From Treponema sp. (GTDB lineage Bacteria; Spirochaetota; Spirochaetia; Treponematales; Treponemataceae): 40,282 nucleotides of DNA. Below, piece by piece: positions 1 to 8,669 of the stretch. Both the position numbers and the translations under genes were made by a program. The notes under the pieces were generated by a model. The model saw nothing but the letters and a program-made list of their open reading frames with translations, ran no database searches and had not been told where the DNA came from. The stretch spans positions 1-40,282 of the forward strand of contig JAFLSR010000019.1 in assembly GCA_022510845.1 (NCBI GenBank), in the 5' to 3' direction. How positions within the stretch are numbered: position 1 is the stretch's first letter; every line of letters starts with the position of its first letter.

Positions 1-57
1 GAGGTGGTGGGAAGGAAACTCCGCGCGTACATGACTGCGATGAAGCCTGTGGTGTGA
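1..57 (+). CDS. 3' end of an unidentified gene (partial)
   Basis: Frame 1 is open from the window edge to a TGA at 55-57 and gives an 18-residue tail, EVVGRKLRAYMTAMKPVV. The start lies outside the window. A G/C-rich hairpin (65-71 with 86-92) follows closely, as expected after a gene end. The tail is too short to identify, and chance openness over 18 codons is quite possible. Confidence 0.3.
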   Translation, partial: EVVGRKLRAYMTAMKPVV

Positions 58-64
58 GGAAGCC

Positions 65-230
65 CGCGAGTTGTGGCATTGCCCGACTCGCGTGGAAATT
101 CGCAGGAGTTCGCTCGCCGCGGAATTTTCGAATTCGGCTTTGCAAAAACGCTTATAATTTGCCGTTTTCATTCTTTGCAAAACGGCATTTTAAACAGTGG
201 AAAAAGTTCAACTTCTTTCACTGTTTAAAA
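65..230. repeat. Hairpin cluster upstream of the Ppx gene
   Basis: The 260 bases before the Ppx-like gene hold no convincing gene but contain consecutive inverted repeats. CGCGAGT at 65-71 pairs with 86-92. TGCCGTTTT at 160-168 pairs with 179-187 around a 10-nt loop. A long hairpin has 21-bp arms at 188-208 and 210-230 with two mismatches and a TTCAA centre. A -10-like TATAAT lies at 153-158 without a good -35. The long hairpin belongs to the dispersed family also seen at 15502, 17176, 20416 and 36705. Confidence 0.7.
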
Positions 231-319
231 TACAATTTTAACAGCGAAGAAAGCATGATTTCCTAGCCGTTAAAAAAGTCATTTTGAAGCGAAGAGCGAA
301 ATTATTTTTTTGTAAAATT

Positions 320-1927
320 ATGGCAAGAAAAAAAATCGAAACGCGGAAATTATCCTCAAAGCCCGAGGCGGTGATTGAAATCGCTTCAACAGGCGTGCGA
401 CTTTCGATAGTCGAAGTTATATCGCAAGAAAACGCGGATAAAAATTCGGAGCGCGAAAATGGAAACGCGCGAAACGTTTTTTGGAACACGCTCGACAGAA
501 GCAATGTCCCGATTACGTTCGCTACGGAACTTTTTGCCACCGGCCGAATTTCGCAGAGTTCGATTTCGCAGTGCATCCAAATTCTTGCGCGTTACAAAGA
601 GCAACTCGTTTCATGGGGACTGACTCCGCAAGACACCACTGTAATTGCCACAAGCGCGTTGCGCGAATCTCCCGACCGCGATTCCATCATCGACAGGATT
701 TTCGTGCGCACCGGATTTTCCGTGCGAATAATTGACGGTCTTGAAGAAAGCCGCCTGATGTACATCGCCGTCCGCGAATGTTTCAAAAACAGTCCGATAA
801 ATTTGGCAGACGATGACTTTATAATTTTAGAAGCAGGCGGCGGTTCCACAGAAATCACGCTGCTGAAAAAAGGCAGCATCGTAGGGGCGCATTCGTTCAG
901 GCTTGGAGCGGCGCGTGTGGAACAGCGGCTTGGACAAGTGGGCGCGACCGACACGACGCAACGTTATGTGCGGCAGTTCATTTTGAATTCAAAGAATTCC
1001 CTCAACCAAGAATTGAAAAATCTCAAAGTGAAGAGTTTTATCGCCGTTGGAAAAATTCCGCAAATCGCCGCGCTTTATGTGGGCAAACCGATTTCGACTT
1101 TTTTGTGGGAAATCCCGCGTGAAAAATTTTTTGAATTCGCTGGCGAAATAAAAAATTATTCTGTGGAAGAATGCATGGCGCGTTTTAAAATTTCGTACAA
1201 TGACGCTACGCAAATGAACACAGGCTTTTTCATTTACGAAACTTTTTTTGAACTGAATGACGCGAAAACAATCATCGTGCCGGAAACGAATTTGCGCGAA
1301 GGAATTCTCATCAGCAAAATCGATTCTCCGGACGAAGAATTGCAGCAGGAATTCTACAAGCAGATTTCCGCCGGCGCGTTGAATTTGCTGCGAAAATATC
1401 ATGGTGATGAAAGCCACGCTTCTTATGTCGCGAAAACTTCGCTTGCAATTTTTGACGCGCTCAAAGACGAAAGCGCGCTCGACAAACACGCGCGGGTTTT
1501 GCTTGAAGCGGCGGCGATGCTTCACGACATCGGAATTTTTGTGCGAATGGGAAATCACCATTTGCACAGCGCGTACATAATTTCCAATTCGGAATTTTTC
1601 GGGCTTGGCAAAGACGAAATCACGATTATTTCCGAAATCGCAAAATATCATCGCGACAATGCCGCTCCGCAAGATGACGAACAATTTCAAAAATTGCCTC
1701 GCGCCGAACGAATGATGATTTTGAAACTCACTTCGATAGTGCGAATTGCGGACGCGCTGGATCGCGGACACACACAAAAATTCGAGCAACTCAAATTCCG
1801 CAAGCAGGGAGATTCGTTCATCATCGACACGGGAAACAGACACAACACAGTTTTGGAACGACGCGCGCTCAGCGAAAAAGGCGAAATGTTCGAATCGGTT
1901 TTTGGCTACAAAGTGATTTTGACTTGA
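320..1927 (+). CDS. ppx: Ppx/GppA-family phosphatase with C-terminal HD domain
   Basis: Predicted exopolyphosphatase or pppGpp phosphohydrolase of 535 aa. The N-terminal half is an actin/HSP70-like Ppx/GppA fold. It has the STGVRLSI entry strand and the glycine-rich phosphate motif EAGGGSTEITLL. The C-terminal third carries an HD-type metal motif (AAAMLHDIGIF, then NHHLHSAY), as in long Ppx proteins. I chose ATG 320 (MARKKIET) rather than an upstream TTG at 284, because the residues before it are unlike the family; no strong Shine-Dalgarno is visible. The gene lies 62 nt ahead of ppk1 on the same strand, so the pair probably balances polyphosphate breakdown and synthesis. Whether the substrate is polyphosphate or pppGpp cannot be told from sequence alone; the ppk1 neighbour favours polyphosphate. 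Confidence 0.9.
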   Translation: MARKKIETRKLSSKPEAVIEIASTGVRLSIVEVISQENADKNSERENGNARNVFWNTLDRSNVPITFATELFATGRISQSSISQCIQILARYKEQLVSWGLTPQDTTVIATSALRESPDRDSIIDRIFVRTGFSVRIIDGLEESRLMYIAVRECFKNSPINLADDDFIILEAGGGSTEITLLKKGSIVGAHSFRLGAARVEQRLGQVGATDTTQRYVRQFILNSKNSLNQELKNLKVKSFIAVGKIPQIAALYVGKPISTFLWEIPREKFFEFAGEIKNYSVEECMARFKISYNDATQMNTGFFIYETFFELNDAKTIIVPETNLREGILISKIDSPDEELQQEFYKQISAGALNLLRKYHGDESHASYVAKTSLAIFDALKDESALDKHARVLLEAAAMLHDIGIFVRMGNHHLHSAYIISNSEFFGLGKDEITIISEIAKYHRDNAAPQDDEQFQKLPRAERMMILKLTSIVRIADALDRGHTQKFEQLKFRKQGDSFIIDTGNRHNTVLERRALSEKGEMFESVFGYKVILT

Positions 1928-1954
1928 TTTGATTTTCAGCGAGATTTCGCGCAC

Positions 1955-1989
1955 CCGCTAACGAACGCGGTGTTTACAAAAGGAGAAAT
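1955..1989 (+). promoter_or_regulatory. Small hairpin leader before ppk1
   Basis: CCGC (1955-1958) can pair with GCGG (1967-1970) around TAACGAAC, followed by TGTTTACAAAAGGAGA. Nearly the same string precedes the purO-like gene (20613-20646). The match extends through the ribosome-binding site, so it may be a shared translational leader. Confidence 0.45.
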
Positions 1990-4128
1990 ATGGCTACTGC
2001 GAAAATTTCATCTGACAAATTTTTGAACCGCGAACTTTCTTGGATTGAATTCAACGCGCGGGTTTTGCACGAAGGATTGCGCTCTGACATTCCTCTTTTG
2101 GAGCGGCTCACATTCCTTTCGATAGTAACAAGCAACTTCAACGAATTTTTCCAAGTGCGCGTGGCTTCGATAAAGCGGCTTTTGAAAAACACGCCCGGCG
2201 CAAAAGACAGTTCGGGGCTTTCTCCAAAGCAGCAACTTCGCGCGATTTCCGAACGCGCGCACGAAGTGATGGGCGAACAACAGGAATGCCTCAAAAATCA
2301 AATCCTGCCGCTTTTGGCAAAAGAAGGATTTGTGTACAAACGCCCCGAAAATTTTAGCGCGGCGCAAAAAGAGTTCACCGAAGATTTCTTCAAAAATCAA
2401 ATTCTCCCGCTCCTAACTCCGTTGCGGACGGACACCGAACAATTTCCGCAAATCGTGAATTTAAAATACCACGCGGCATTTTTGCTCAAGCCCATCGCCA
2501 GCATTCGCACGACGAACAAGGCGTTCGAGGCAAAGCCGGGCGTTCCGCTTGTCGCGCTAGTGCAGATTCCAGACACGATTCCGAATTTGATTTGGCTTCC
2601 GAGCGAAAAGCCGAACGTAAAAGAATTCACGACGCTTGCCGATTTGGTAATCAAATATGGCACTTGGCTTTTTGCCGGATTCGAAGTGAAGCAGTCGCTT
2701 TTGTTCAATATGGCGCGCGACGCGGATTTTGCGGTGGACGAGGATTCGGGCGAAAATTTCGTTCAGGCGATGCAGGAAATTTTGGTACAGCGACAATCAT
2801 CGTTTGCAGTGCGAATCGTTTGCAACAAGACCAGTTCGGAATTGCAGAAATTTTTGGCGAGCAAATTGAATTTGACGGCGCAGGACATCTACGCTTTTGA
2901 AGGTTTGGTGGACGCGGCTACGCTCTGCGAAATTTCCGATGCGGAAGACACCGCGCGGCTCAAAAATAAAAAATGGCAGCATTTTGAAAATCCCGATTTG
3001 CCACAGGACGGAACATATTGGGACACGCTCAAACAGCGCGACGTGATTTTGCACGTTCCTTACGAATCGTATAAAAGCGTGGTGAAATTTTTGGAAGACG
3101 CGGCAGAAGATGAAGACGTGCTTTCAATAAAAATGACGCTTTACCGCACGGGGCGTTCTTCTCCAATCATCACGGCATTGAAAAAAGCCGCGCACAACGG
3201 AAAGCAAGTAACCGCGCTCGTGGAACTCAAAGCGCGATTCGATGAGGAACTGAACATCGCATGGGCGGAAGAATTGGAACGCGCGGGCGTCATTGTTGTT
3301 TACGGCCTTGTCAATCTGAAAGTGCACGCAAAAATTATGATGGTGATTCGACGCGAACAGGACACATTCAAACGGTACATCCATCTTTCCACAGGCAACT
3401 ACAATCCAAAAACCGCGCGGCTCTACAGCGACATTTCGCTTTTTACTTCCAACCACGAAATCGCGAACGACGCGACAAAATTCTTCAATACGGTTACTGG
3501 ATATTCTTCGCTGCAAACGATGAAATATCTTTCCATGGCACCGGTGGATTTGAAGTCAAAATTGCTGATGATGATTCAGCGCGAAATCGAACTCTCCACG
3601 CCGGAAACGCCGGGCCTCATCATGGCGAAGATGAACAGCCTCGCCGACGAGCAAGTGATTTCCGCATTGTATCGCGCGAACCGAGCGGGCGTTCGAGTGC
3701 TGCTGAACATTCGCGGAATTTGTATGCTTCTTCCCGGCGTAAAAGGAATGAGCGAGAACATCAAAGTAGTTTCGGTCGTGGACAGATATTTGGAACACGC
3801 GAGAATTTTCTATTTCCAAAACGGAGCGTCGCCCGAAATTTATTTGGCGAGCGCGGACTGGATGCCGCGAAATCTTGACCGCCGAATCGAATTGATGTTC
3901 CCGATTTTGAGCAACGAAGTTTTCAACGAAATCAAACACATCCTTGAAATTTATTTCGACGCGAACACGAACATTTTTGAATTGCAAAACACAGGCACCT
4001 GGAAGGCGTTGCGCCCGAAGCCAGGCGAAGAGCCGCGCCGCGCCCAAGAAATTTTGTACGAAGAATACAAAGCCCGCGACGAACGAAACAAAACTCCACG
4101 AACGCGATTTTCGGTGCGAAGAAAATAG
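1990..4128 (+). CDS. ppk1: Polyphosphate kinase 1
   Basis: Catalyses reversible transfer of the ATP gamma-phosphate to inorganic polyphosphate. The protein is 712 aa, the usual family length. It starts with the conserved FLNRELSWIEFNARVL segment of the N-terminal domain. The two phospholipase-D-like catalytic domains are intact: KVHAK places the candidate autophosphorylated histidine at about residue 446, followed by HLSTGNYNPKTARLYSD. YLEHARIFYF places the second conserved histidine at about 603, then SADWMPRNLDRRIE. The start is ATG 1990 behind AAAAGGAGA at 1978-1986. It follows the ppx-like gene and probably shares its transcript. The leader just before the ribosome site closely resembles the leader of the IMP cyclohydrolase gene at 20647. 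Confidence 0.97.
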   Translation: MATAKISSDKFLNRELSWIEFNARVLHEGLRSDIPLLERLTFLSIVTSNFNEFFQVRVASIKRLLKNTPGAKDSSGLSPKQQLRAISERAHEVMGEQQECLKNQILPLLAKEGFVYKRPENFSAAQKEFTEDFFKNQILPLLTPLRTDTEQFPQIVNLKYHAAFLLKPIASIRTTNKAFEAKPGVPLVALVQIPDTIPNLIWLPSEKPNVKEFTTLADLVIKYGTWLFAGFEVKQSLLFNMARDADFAVDEDSGENFVQAMQEILVQRQSSFAVRIVCNKTSSELQKFLASKLNLTAQDIYAFEGLVDAATLCEISDAEDTARLKNKKWQHFENPDLPQDGTYWDTLKQRDVILHVPYESYKSVVKFLEDAAEDEDVLSIKMTLYRTGRSSPIITALKKAAHNGKQVTALVELKARFDEELNIAWAEELERAGVIVVYGLVNLKVHAKIMMVIRREQDTFKRYIHLSTGNYNPKTARLYSDISLFTSNHEIANDATKFFNTVTGYSSLQTMKYLSMAPVDLKSKLLMMIQREIELSTPETPGLIMAKMNSLADEQVISALYRANRAGVRVLLNIRGICMLLPGVKGMSENIKVVSVVDRYLEHARIFYFQNGASPEIYLASADWMPRNLDRRIELMFPILSNEVFNEIKHILEIYFDANTNIFELQNTGTWKALRPKPGEEPRRAQEILYEEYKARDERNKTPRTRFSVRRK

Positions 4129-4149
4129 ATTATATGCGCACGGCAAAAT

Positions 4150-4358
4150 ATTGGTGGTTTAACCACCGATTGTCGGTCATTGAGCAGGTTGCGTTAGCAA
4201 CCGTGTCGAACATGACCGGCTTGCTTCCCCGCCCATTTCGCCCCCTCAATTAGCGAATGTCGGCGGTCGCCTTGCTTTAATGAAAAGCCAGTTTGCATTA
4301 TGAACATTCCAAAATAATCGCATTTTTTCAGCACACTCTCATTAGATGACAGTGTGCT
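4150..4358. repeat. Structured intergenic region between ppk1 and the LRR gene
   Basis: The 277-base gap contains several inverted repeats. GGTGGTT/AACCACC sits at 4153-4167. GGTTGC/GCAACC (4187-4192 and 4197-4202) is nested inside CGGTCAT/ATGACCG (4174-4180 and 4212-4218). AGCACACT/AGTGTGCT lies at 4330-4337 and 4351-4358. No T tract follows any of them, so none is a clear intrinsic terminator. A TATTATAGAAT stretch at 4359-4369 could hold a -10 box for the downstream gene. Confidence 0.5.
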
Positions 4359-4405
4359 ATTATAGAATATGCATCGTACCACTTTTTGAACAAGGAGACG
4401 ATGCT

Positions 4406-4999
4406 ATGGCAGACAAAAAGAATCCGCTCACCATAGAGGACGGCGTAGTCATAAATTGCAATTACAAGGCGAGAGAAGCAATCATTCCTGCCGGAGTGAG
4501 GGCAATTGGCAAAGAGGCGTTTTGCAACTGTGACTTAATGTCAGTGGTAATTCCAAAAGGCGTAATTGAAATCCGCAATGACGCATTCGCGAGTTGCATA
4601 CATCTTCCAATCTTGGACATTCCCAACAGTGTGACAAAAATTGGCAGCGGCGCATTCAGCCAGTGCTATTCACTCAACGATGTGGAAATACCGAAGTGCG
4701 TGACCAAAATCGAGGAAAAGACATTCTTTGGTTGCGCAATTAAAAAAATTGCAATCCCCGAAGGCGTAACGTACATCGGCCCGGAGGCTTTTGCTTCCTG
4801 CAAGTCGCTTACGGACATAGCAATTCCTGCGAGCGCCGCGGAAATCGACACCCATGCATTTTATGGCTGCACGTCGCTCATGGAAATCCACTTTGACGGC
4901 ACAAAGGCGCAGTGGGCTGCGGTAAAGAAAGGCGATGAGTGGTATAGCGGCATTCTGGCAGAACTCGTGCATTGCACGAACGGATACGCAGACCTGTAA
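4406..4999 (+). CDS. BspA-type leucine-rich-repeat protein (LRR_5), no signal peptide
   Basis: A 197-aa protein built of about six 23-residue repeats of the form I-x-x-x-A-F-x-x-C-x-x-L-x-x-V-x-I-P. Examples are IGKEAFCNCDLMSVVIP, IGSGAFSQCYSLNDVEIP and IGPEAFASCKSLTDIAIP. These are the hallmark of Treponema pallidum/BspA-like LRR proteins. The last repeat leads into WAAVKKGDEWYSGI, a typical end of this family. The chosen start, ATG 4406, follows AAGGAGA at 4392-4398; a longer in-frame version from 4346 has no ribosome site. BspA proteins are often surface adhesins, but no export signal is visible here, so this one may be cytoplasmic or exported by an unknown route. The downstream XRE gene is convergent. 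Confidence 0.85.
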   Translation: MADKKNPLTIEDGVVINCNYKAREAIIPAGVRAIGKEAFCNCDLMSVVIPKGVIEIRNDAFASCIHLPILDIPNSVTKIGSGAFSQCYSLNDVEIPKCVTKIEEKTFFGCAIKKIAIPEGVTYIGPEAFASCKSLTDIAIPASAAEIDTHAFYGCTSLMEIHFDGTKAQWAAVKKGDEWYSGILAELVHCTNGYADL

Positions 5000-5075
5000 A
5001 GGCAGTCGGGGCATACATTGTTTGCGGTTGGAAGTCAATATAAAACGCCACAAAGGTTTACAGGAGATGTGCGGC

Positions 5076-5378
5076 TCAGTATTCCGCATCGAAGAATCCG
5101 TCCACCGCGGCGCAAATCTCATCTTTTAGCTCCTTCCGCAACCTTTTGTTTTGCAGAACTCCCGCATTAGTTTTTGCAAACAAATCAATTGAATCTACCT
5201 CAAGGGCGGTGGCAATGCGCTCAAGCATCGGAAGCGACGGAAATTTCTTCCCGTTCTCTATCAATCCGATGTAATTCGTGGACGTGCTGACCTTCTCGGC
5301 AAGCCTTTCCTGGGTGAGACCGCACAATTTTCTGTAACGGCGCATATTCGCGGCGAGATATTCCTGTAATTTTGTCAT
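5076..5378 (-). CDS. XRE-family helix-turn-helix regulator
   Basis: A 100-aa Cro/C1-type DNA-binding protein. The HTH spans about residues 14-68 (RRYRKLCGLTQERLAEKVST, then YIGLIENGKKFPSLPMLERIA) and is followed by a short basic tail. It starts at ATG 5378. A perfect palindrome, AAACC-TAT-GGTTT, lies 5 nt upstream (5384-5396) and is a plausible autoregulatory operator. Beyond that lies the rightward promoter of the sugar/radical SAM cluster (5429-5456). The divergent arrangement makes this protein a candidate regulator of the cluster. Stand-alone XRE proteins of this size are common, and no phage or toxin partner is adjacent. Confidence 0.88.
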   Translation of the reverse strand: MTKLQEYLAANMRRYRKLCGLTQERLAEKVSTSTNYIGLIENGKKFPSLPMLERIATALEVDSIDLFAKTNAGVLQNKRLRKELKDEICAAVDGFFDAEY

Positions 5379-5383
5379 AAAAC

Positions 5384-5396
5384 AAACCTATGGTTT
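5384..5396. promoter_or_regulatory. Candidate operator of the XRE regulator
   Basis: Perfect 5-bp arms AAACC and GGTTT around TAT, directly upstream of the leftward XRE start codon. The position suits autorepression. No second copy was found near the rightward promoter. Confidence 0.4.
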
Positions 5397-5428
5397 TGAT
5401 TTTTCTATTATTTATGAACTGTTGGTTA

Positions 5429-5456
5429 TTGACTACTTTCCCACAATGTGTATAAT
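5429..5456 (+). promoter_or_regulatory. Promoter of the aldolase-radical SAM cluster
   Basis: TTGACT (5429-5434), a 16-bp spacer and TATAAT (5451-5456). The predicted start is near 5463, leaving about 175 nt of untranslated leader before GTG 5637. The leader contains a hairpin at 5543-5573: stem CGCGAG/CTCGCG, inner stem TGAG/CTCA, and a loop holding GGAG. Confidence 0.65.
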
Positions 5457-5636
5457 TATCTAAAAGAGTTACTGATAGTTTGTATGGATGGGTATTCAGT
5501 TTTCAGACAGGAACAAAAGTACATCATCTAACGTGCGGATGCCGCGAGGCTGAGGGAGCGGCTCTCACTCGCGTTGAGTCCGGGACGGCGAATAGAGGAC
5601 ATTTTAACTATGAATTCTAAATAAAGGAGAGATAAT

Positions 5637-7259
5637 GTGAATACAGTAAGCTTCCTCGACTGTACTCTTCGCGATGGCGGATACATAAACGACTGGCGTT
5701 TTGGAAATTTCACTATCCGGGCAGTAGTATCGCGACTCGATGCGGCAGGACTGGATTATATCGAGGTCGGCTTTCTGGACAGTCGATGCGAGTATGACAT
5801 CGAGCGTTCTATGTTCCCGACAATCCCGTCAATAGCCAGAACTCTCGGAAATACTCGTCCAAAACATGCCAAATTGGTCGCGATGATAGACTTCGGTTCT
5901 TTTGACGAAAGTCTTCTCTTTCCCACAGCCAACCATAACTCCTGTCTCTCTGGAATAAGACTTATATTCACAAAAGAAAAGGTGGATGAAGCCCTTAAAT
6001 ACGCAAAAAAGATAAAGGAAGCCGGATATAATTTGTTTCTGAATCTTGTATCCACGTCATCATACAGCAACAAGGAACTACTTGCGCTTACGAAAAAAAT
6101 AAACGAAATATCTCCTATAGGCGTTTCAATAGTAGACACCTACGGCCTAATGTTCGAATCGGATATGGAGGAATATGCTTTACTTCTTGACCGCAATTTG
6201 GACAAACATATCATACTAGGCTACCACTCCCATAATAACATGCAAATGTCAAACTCAAATACAATCAAATTCATCAAATTAAATCTACAACGCGACTTAA
6301 TAGTGGATTCCTCGATTCTAGGAATGGGTAAAAACGCAGGCAATGCGTGCACAGAACTTATAGTTTCCTATGGGAACAAAATGAAATTCCATGAATTTGA
6401 CATAATACAGGTTCTTGAATGTGCCTACACAAATATAATGAAATTCCAAAACAATGCAAACTGGGGATACAGACTTGATTATCTAATTTCGGCGATTCTG
6501 CGCTGCTCTCCAAACTGGACAAAGACATATATGAAAAATTTTGCTTTGTCAATAAAAGATATCTACAATATTTTGTCTGCTTTGCCAGAGGATAAAAAAT
6601 ATCTCCCTTCATTTTTCAGCCCAAACTTGGCACAAAGACTGTTAAATGAATACATAAGCAAAGCAGTTGATGATACTGCGTTCCGTGCAGCACTGGCAAA
6701 GGAACTAGAAAATCGGGATATTCTCCTTGTGTGTCCTGGTACGACCATAATAACTCATAAAAAAGAAATTGACAAGTATATATCAGAATATAATCCAGTT
6801 ATAATTTCAATCAATTTTATATATCCAAACATTAACGCAAATTATGTTTTCATAAGCAACTCAATCCGATATTCACAAATCACCTGGATTTATGAGGACA
6901 TAGGAAATACACCGCGAATTATGATAACGTCCAATATCACGCCATCACCAGCATTGCCGTATGATTTTATGTTTAATTTTAAGGCTTTGTATGACGAAGT
7001 AGGCGGAAATATAAGTGCTGTTCTCTTGTTGAATTTGCTACTTTCGTTCGGGATAAATAAGATTACCTTGGCAGGGTTTGACGGTTTTGACAGCACCAGC
7101 AAGAGCTATTTTGACAATGGATACATACTTACATTTGACAATCCATCTAATGAGGAAATCGAGCGCGAGTTATGGAATGTAAAAAGCAAATATGATTGCA
7201 GCAACATAAGATTTATCACCCCTTCAAAATTTGAAAAAACATTGCGTGATAGAGATTAA
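5637..7259 (+). CDS. DRE-TIM aldolase (HMGL-like) fused to a C-terminal Rossmann-like domain
   Basis: 540 aa. Residues 1-300 are an HMG-CoA-lyase/4-hydroxy-2-oxovalerate-aldolase type TIM barrel. The signature is LDCTLRDGGYINDW (D8, R12, D13), with the metal-binding pair H197-x-H199 in GYHSHNN and the GMGKNAGN segment. Such enzymes cleave or form C-C bonds with pyruvate or acyl donors. Residues about 360-540 form a second domain (LLVCPGTTI, NYVFISNSIRYSQ, INKITLAGFDGFD). This resembles the nucleotide-sugar-binding Rossmann domains of the DUF115/sialyltransferase-like group, an assignment made from pattern only. The start is GTG 5637, 6 nt after AAGGAGA; ATG 5635 would stop at once. It is first of four co-directional genes with RraA, cytidylyltransferase and radical SAM. 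The base composition is clearly more A/T-rich than the core genes, suggesting acquisition by transfer. The substrate is unknown. Confidence 0.8.
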   Translation: MNTVSFLDCTLRDGGYINDWRFGNFTIRAVVSRLDAAGLDYIEVGFLDSRCEYDIERSMFPTIPSIARTLGNTRPKHAKLVAMIDFGSFDESLLFPTANHNSCLSGIRLIFTKEKVDEALKYAKKIKEAGYNLFLNLVSTSSYSNKELLALTKKINEISPIGVSIVDTYGLMFESDMEEYALLLDRNLDKHIILGYHSHNNMQMSNSNTIKFIKLNLQRDLIVDSSILGMGKNAGNACTELIVSYGNKMKFHEFDIIQVLECAYTNIMKFQNNANWGYRLDYLISAILRCSPNWTKTYMKNFALSIKDIYNILSALPEDKKYLPSFFSPNLAQRLLNEYISKAVDDTAFRAALAKELENRDILLVCPGTTIITHKKEIDKYISEYNPVIISINFIYPNINANYVFISNSIRYSQITWIYEDIGNTPRIMITSNITPSPALPYDFMFNFKALYDEVGGNISAVLLLNLLLSFGINKITLAGFDGFDSTSKSYFDNGYILTFDNPSNEEIERELWNVKSKYDCSNIRFITPSKFEKTLRDRD

Positions 7260-7278
7260 ACTATAACGGAGAAGCATA

Positions 7279-7977
7279 ATGAAAGAAATAAATCATTTTA
7301 CGAAGAATGAAATAGAGATATTGCATGACGGATTCAGCAGACTTTATTCGGGGGTCGTTTACGACACACTTCATGAGGACATCAAACCACCAATGCCCTA
7401 TGTTTTGTCGAAAGCAATAAAGCCTTCGTGGGACTTTGATGAAGTGTTATGTGGAGTAGCTTTTACAGTTCAAGGAGCAACACTGACAGACAAAAGTCAT
7501 GCAAATACAACTTATGTTGATATGTTGAGTTCGCTTTATGATGGTTGCATAGAAATGATCTCATCTGGAATTGATAATAAGATTTCCGTATTTGGAGAAA
7601 TCACCGGAAAAATCGCAAGACGCGAAGGAGCAGTAGGAACAATCATAGATGCCTGTACACGGGATATTAAAGGATTAAAATCAGATGGATATAAGGTCTT
7701 TTCGGAAGGAGTATCTATGATAGATGCACTTGACAGATGGCAGATAGTAGATTTTCAAATACCTTTACCTTTTCAGGGAGAAGATGGAGATGTTTGGGTT
7801 TATCCAGGCGATTATATCTTTGCAGATTGTGATGGGGTTCTGGTAATTCCGCACAAAGATACTTTTCGCACATTGGAGATAGCCGAAGAGCGAAAAGAAA
7901 GGGAAAATCGTATTAGAGATTTGATTAAAGACGGTATACCTGTAGCAGAAATTCTTAAAAAGGAAGGACGGTGGTAG
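7279..7977 (+). CDS. RraA-family aldolase-like protein
   Basis: 232 aa with the RraA/4-hydroxy-4-methyl-2-oxoglutarate aldolase fold. The active-site loop is GAVGTIIDACTRDIKGL, with candidate catalytic R128 and D129. The late strand motif VYPGDYIFADCDGVLVIP is nearly diagnostic. Enzymatic members split or form 4-hydroxy-2-oxo acids using a divalent metal; other members (RraA proper) inhibit RNase E. The metabolic neighbours favour an enzyme here. It lies 19 nt after the aldolase gene with AACGGAGAA as ribosome site. Its stop is followed immediately by the cytidylyltransferase start (1 nt between), so the genes are almost certainly co-translated. Two different pyruvate-type aldolases side by side is unusual. 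Confidence 0.82.
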   Translation: MKEINHFTKNEIEILHDGFSRLYSGVVYDTLHEDIKPPMPYVLSKAIKPSWDFDEVLCGVAFTVQGATLTDKSHANTTYVDMLSSLYDGCIEMISSGIDNKISVFGEITGKIARREGAVGTIIDACTRDIKGLKSDGYKVFSEGVSMIDALDRWQIVDFQIPLPFQGEDGDVWVYPGDYIFADCDGVLVIPHKDTFRTLEIAEERKERENRIRDLIKDGIPVAEILKKEGRW

Positions 7978-7978
7978 T

Positions 7979-8647
7979 ATGACAGTGACAGCAATTATTC
8001 CTGTTAAAGGGCATTCCACACGAGTACCAGGTAAAAATATAATGCCTTTTGCGGATAGCAATCTATTAGTAAATAAGATACGACAACTGAAAGAGAGTAA
8101 GGTTGATGAAATTTTGGTAAGCTCAGATTCTGACGAGATGTTAAAAATGGCAAGAAAAGAAGGTGTAAGAGCGGAAAAACGTCCCGATGATTTAGCTAAT
8201 GAAAGCCGCCCTTTCGGAGATTTAGTTATCCATGTATCAGAATTGATGACTGGTGAACATATGATGTGGTCGCCAGTAACCTCTCCAACACTGGATGGAA
8301 TTTTTTATAGTGAGATAATTGATTTTTACGAAAAAGCACTGAATGATGGATATGATTCTTTTACTACTGTAGAGGTCTTTAAACATTTCCTGATGGATAA
8401 ATCTGGTAAACCATACAATTTTAATCCAGATGCCGCGGTAACAAACTCTCAGCAGTTGCCTGAAATGTATAAATGGACCTGTGGATGTTCTATTATTCCA
8501 ATTGAATTGGCAAAGAAGTATAGATTTATTTTCGGAAAGAAGCCGTTCTGTTTTGAAGTTGATCAATATCATGCGATAGACATTGATACAGAATTTGATT
8601 ATAGGATGGCAAAAGCGATGTATGAAGCGGAAGTAGGGAATATTTGA
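7979..8647 (+). CDS. CMP-sugar cytidylyltransferase (NeuA/KdsB-like)
   Basis: 222 aa, of the acylneuraminate cytidylyltransferase family that activates ulosonic acids with CTP to give CMP-sugars. The N-terminal nucleotide-binding loop is IIPVKGHSTRVPGKN (canonical R-x-P-G-K-N at 15-20). It is followed by ILVSSDSDEMLKMA and RPDDLANESRPFGDLV, matching the NeuA pattern. The C-terminal DIDTEFDYRMAKAM carries the conserved acidic pair that binds metal. The start is ATG 7979, translationally coupled to the RraA gene. No NeuB, KdsA or LegI-type condensing synthase is in the window. The acid substrate may therefore come from the two aldolases upstream, an inference from gene order. Confidence 0.87.
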   Translation: MTVTAIIPVKGHSTRVPGKNIMPFADSNLLVNKIRQLKESKVDEILVSSDSDEMLKMARKEGVRAEKRPDDLANESRPFGDLVIHVSELMTGEHMMWSPVTSPTLDGIFYSEIIDFYEKALNDGYDSFTTVEVFKHFLMDKSGKPYNFNPDAAVTNSQQLPEMYKWTCGCSIIPIELAKKYRFIFGKKPFCFEVDQYHAIDIDTEFDYRMAKAMYEAEVGNI

Positions 8648-8669
8648 AAATAATTTAAGGAGAGTTGTG

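Noticed and set aside
1..300. Structural RNA such as RNase P RNA or tmRNA at the left edge
   Set aside because: Hairpins are present, but none of the conserved cores of these RNAs could be recognised.
989..1954. Long open frame on the reverse strand opposite the Ppx-like gene
   Set aside because: It lies wholly over a clear family member, has no ribosome site and shows Arg/Phe/Phe-rich composition typical of antisense shadows.
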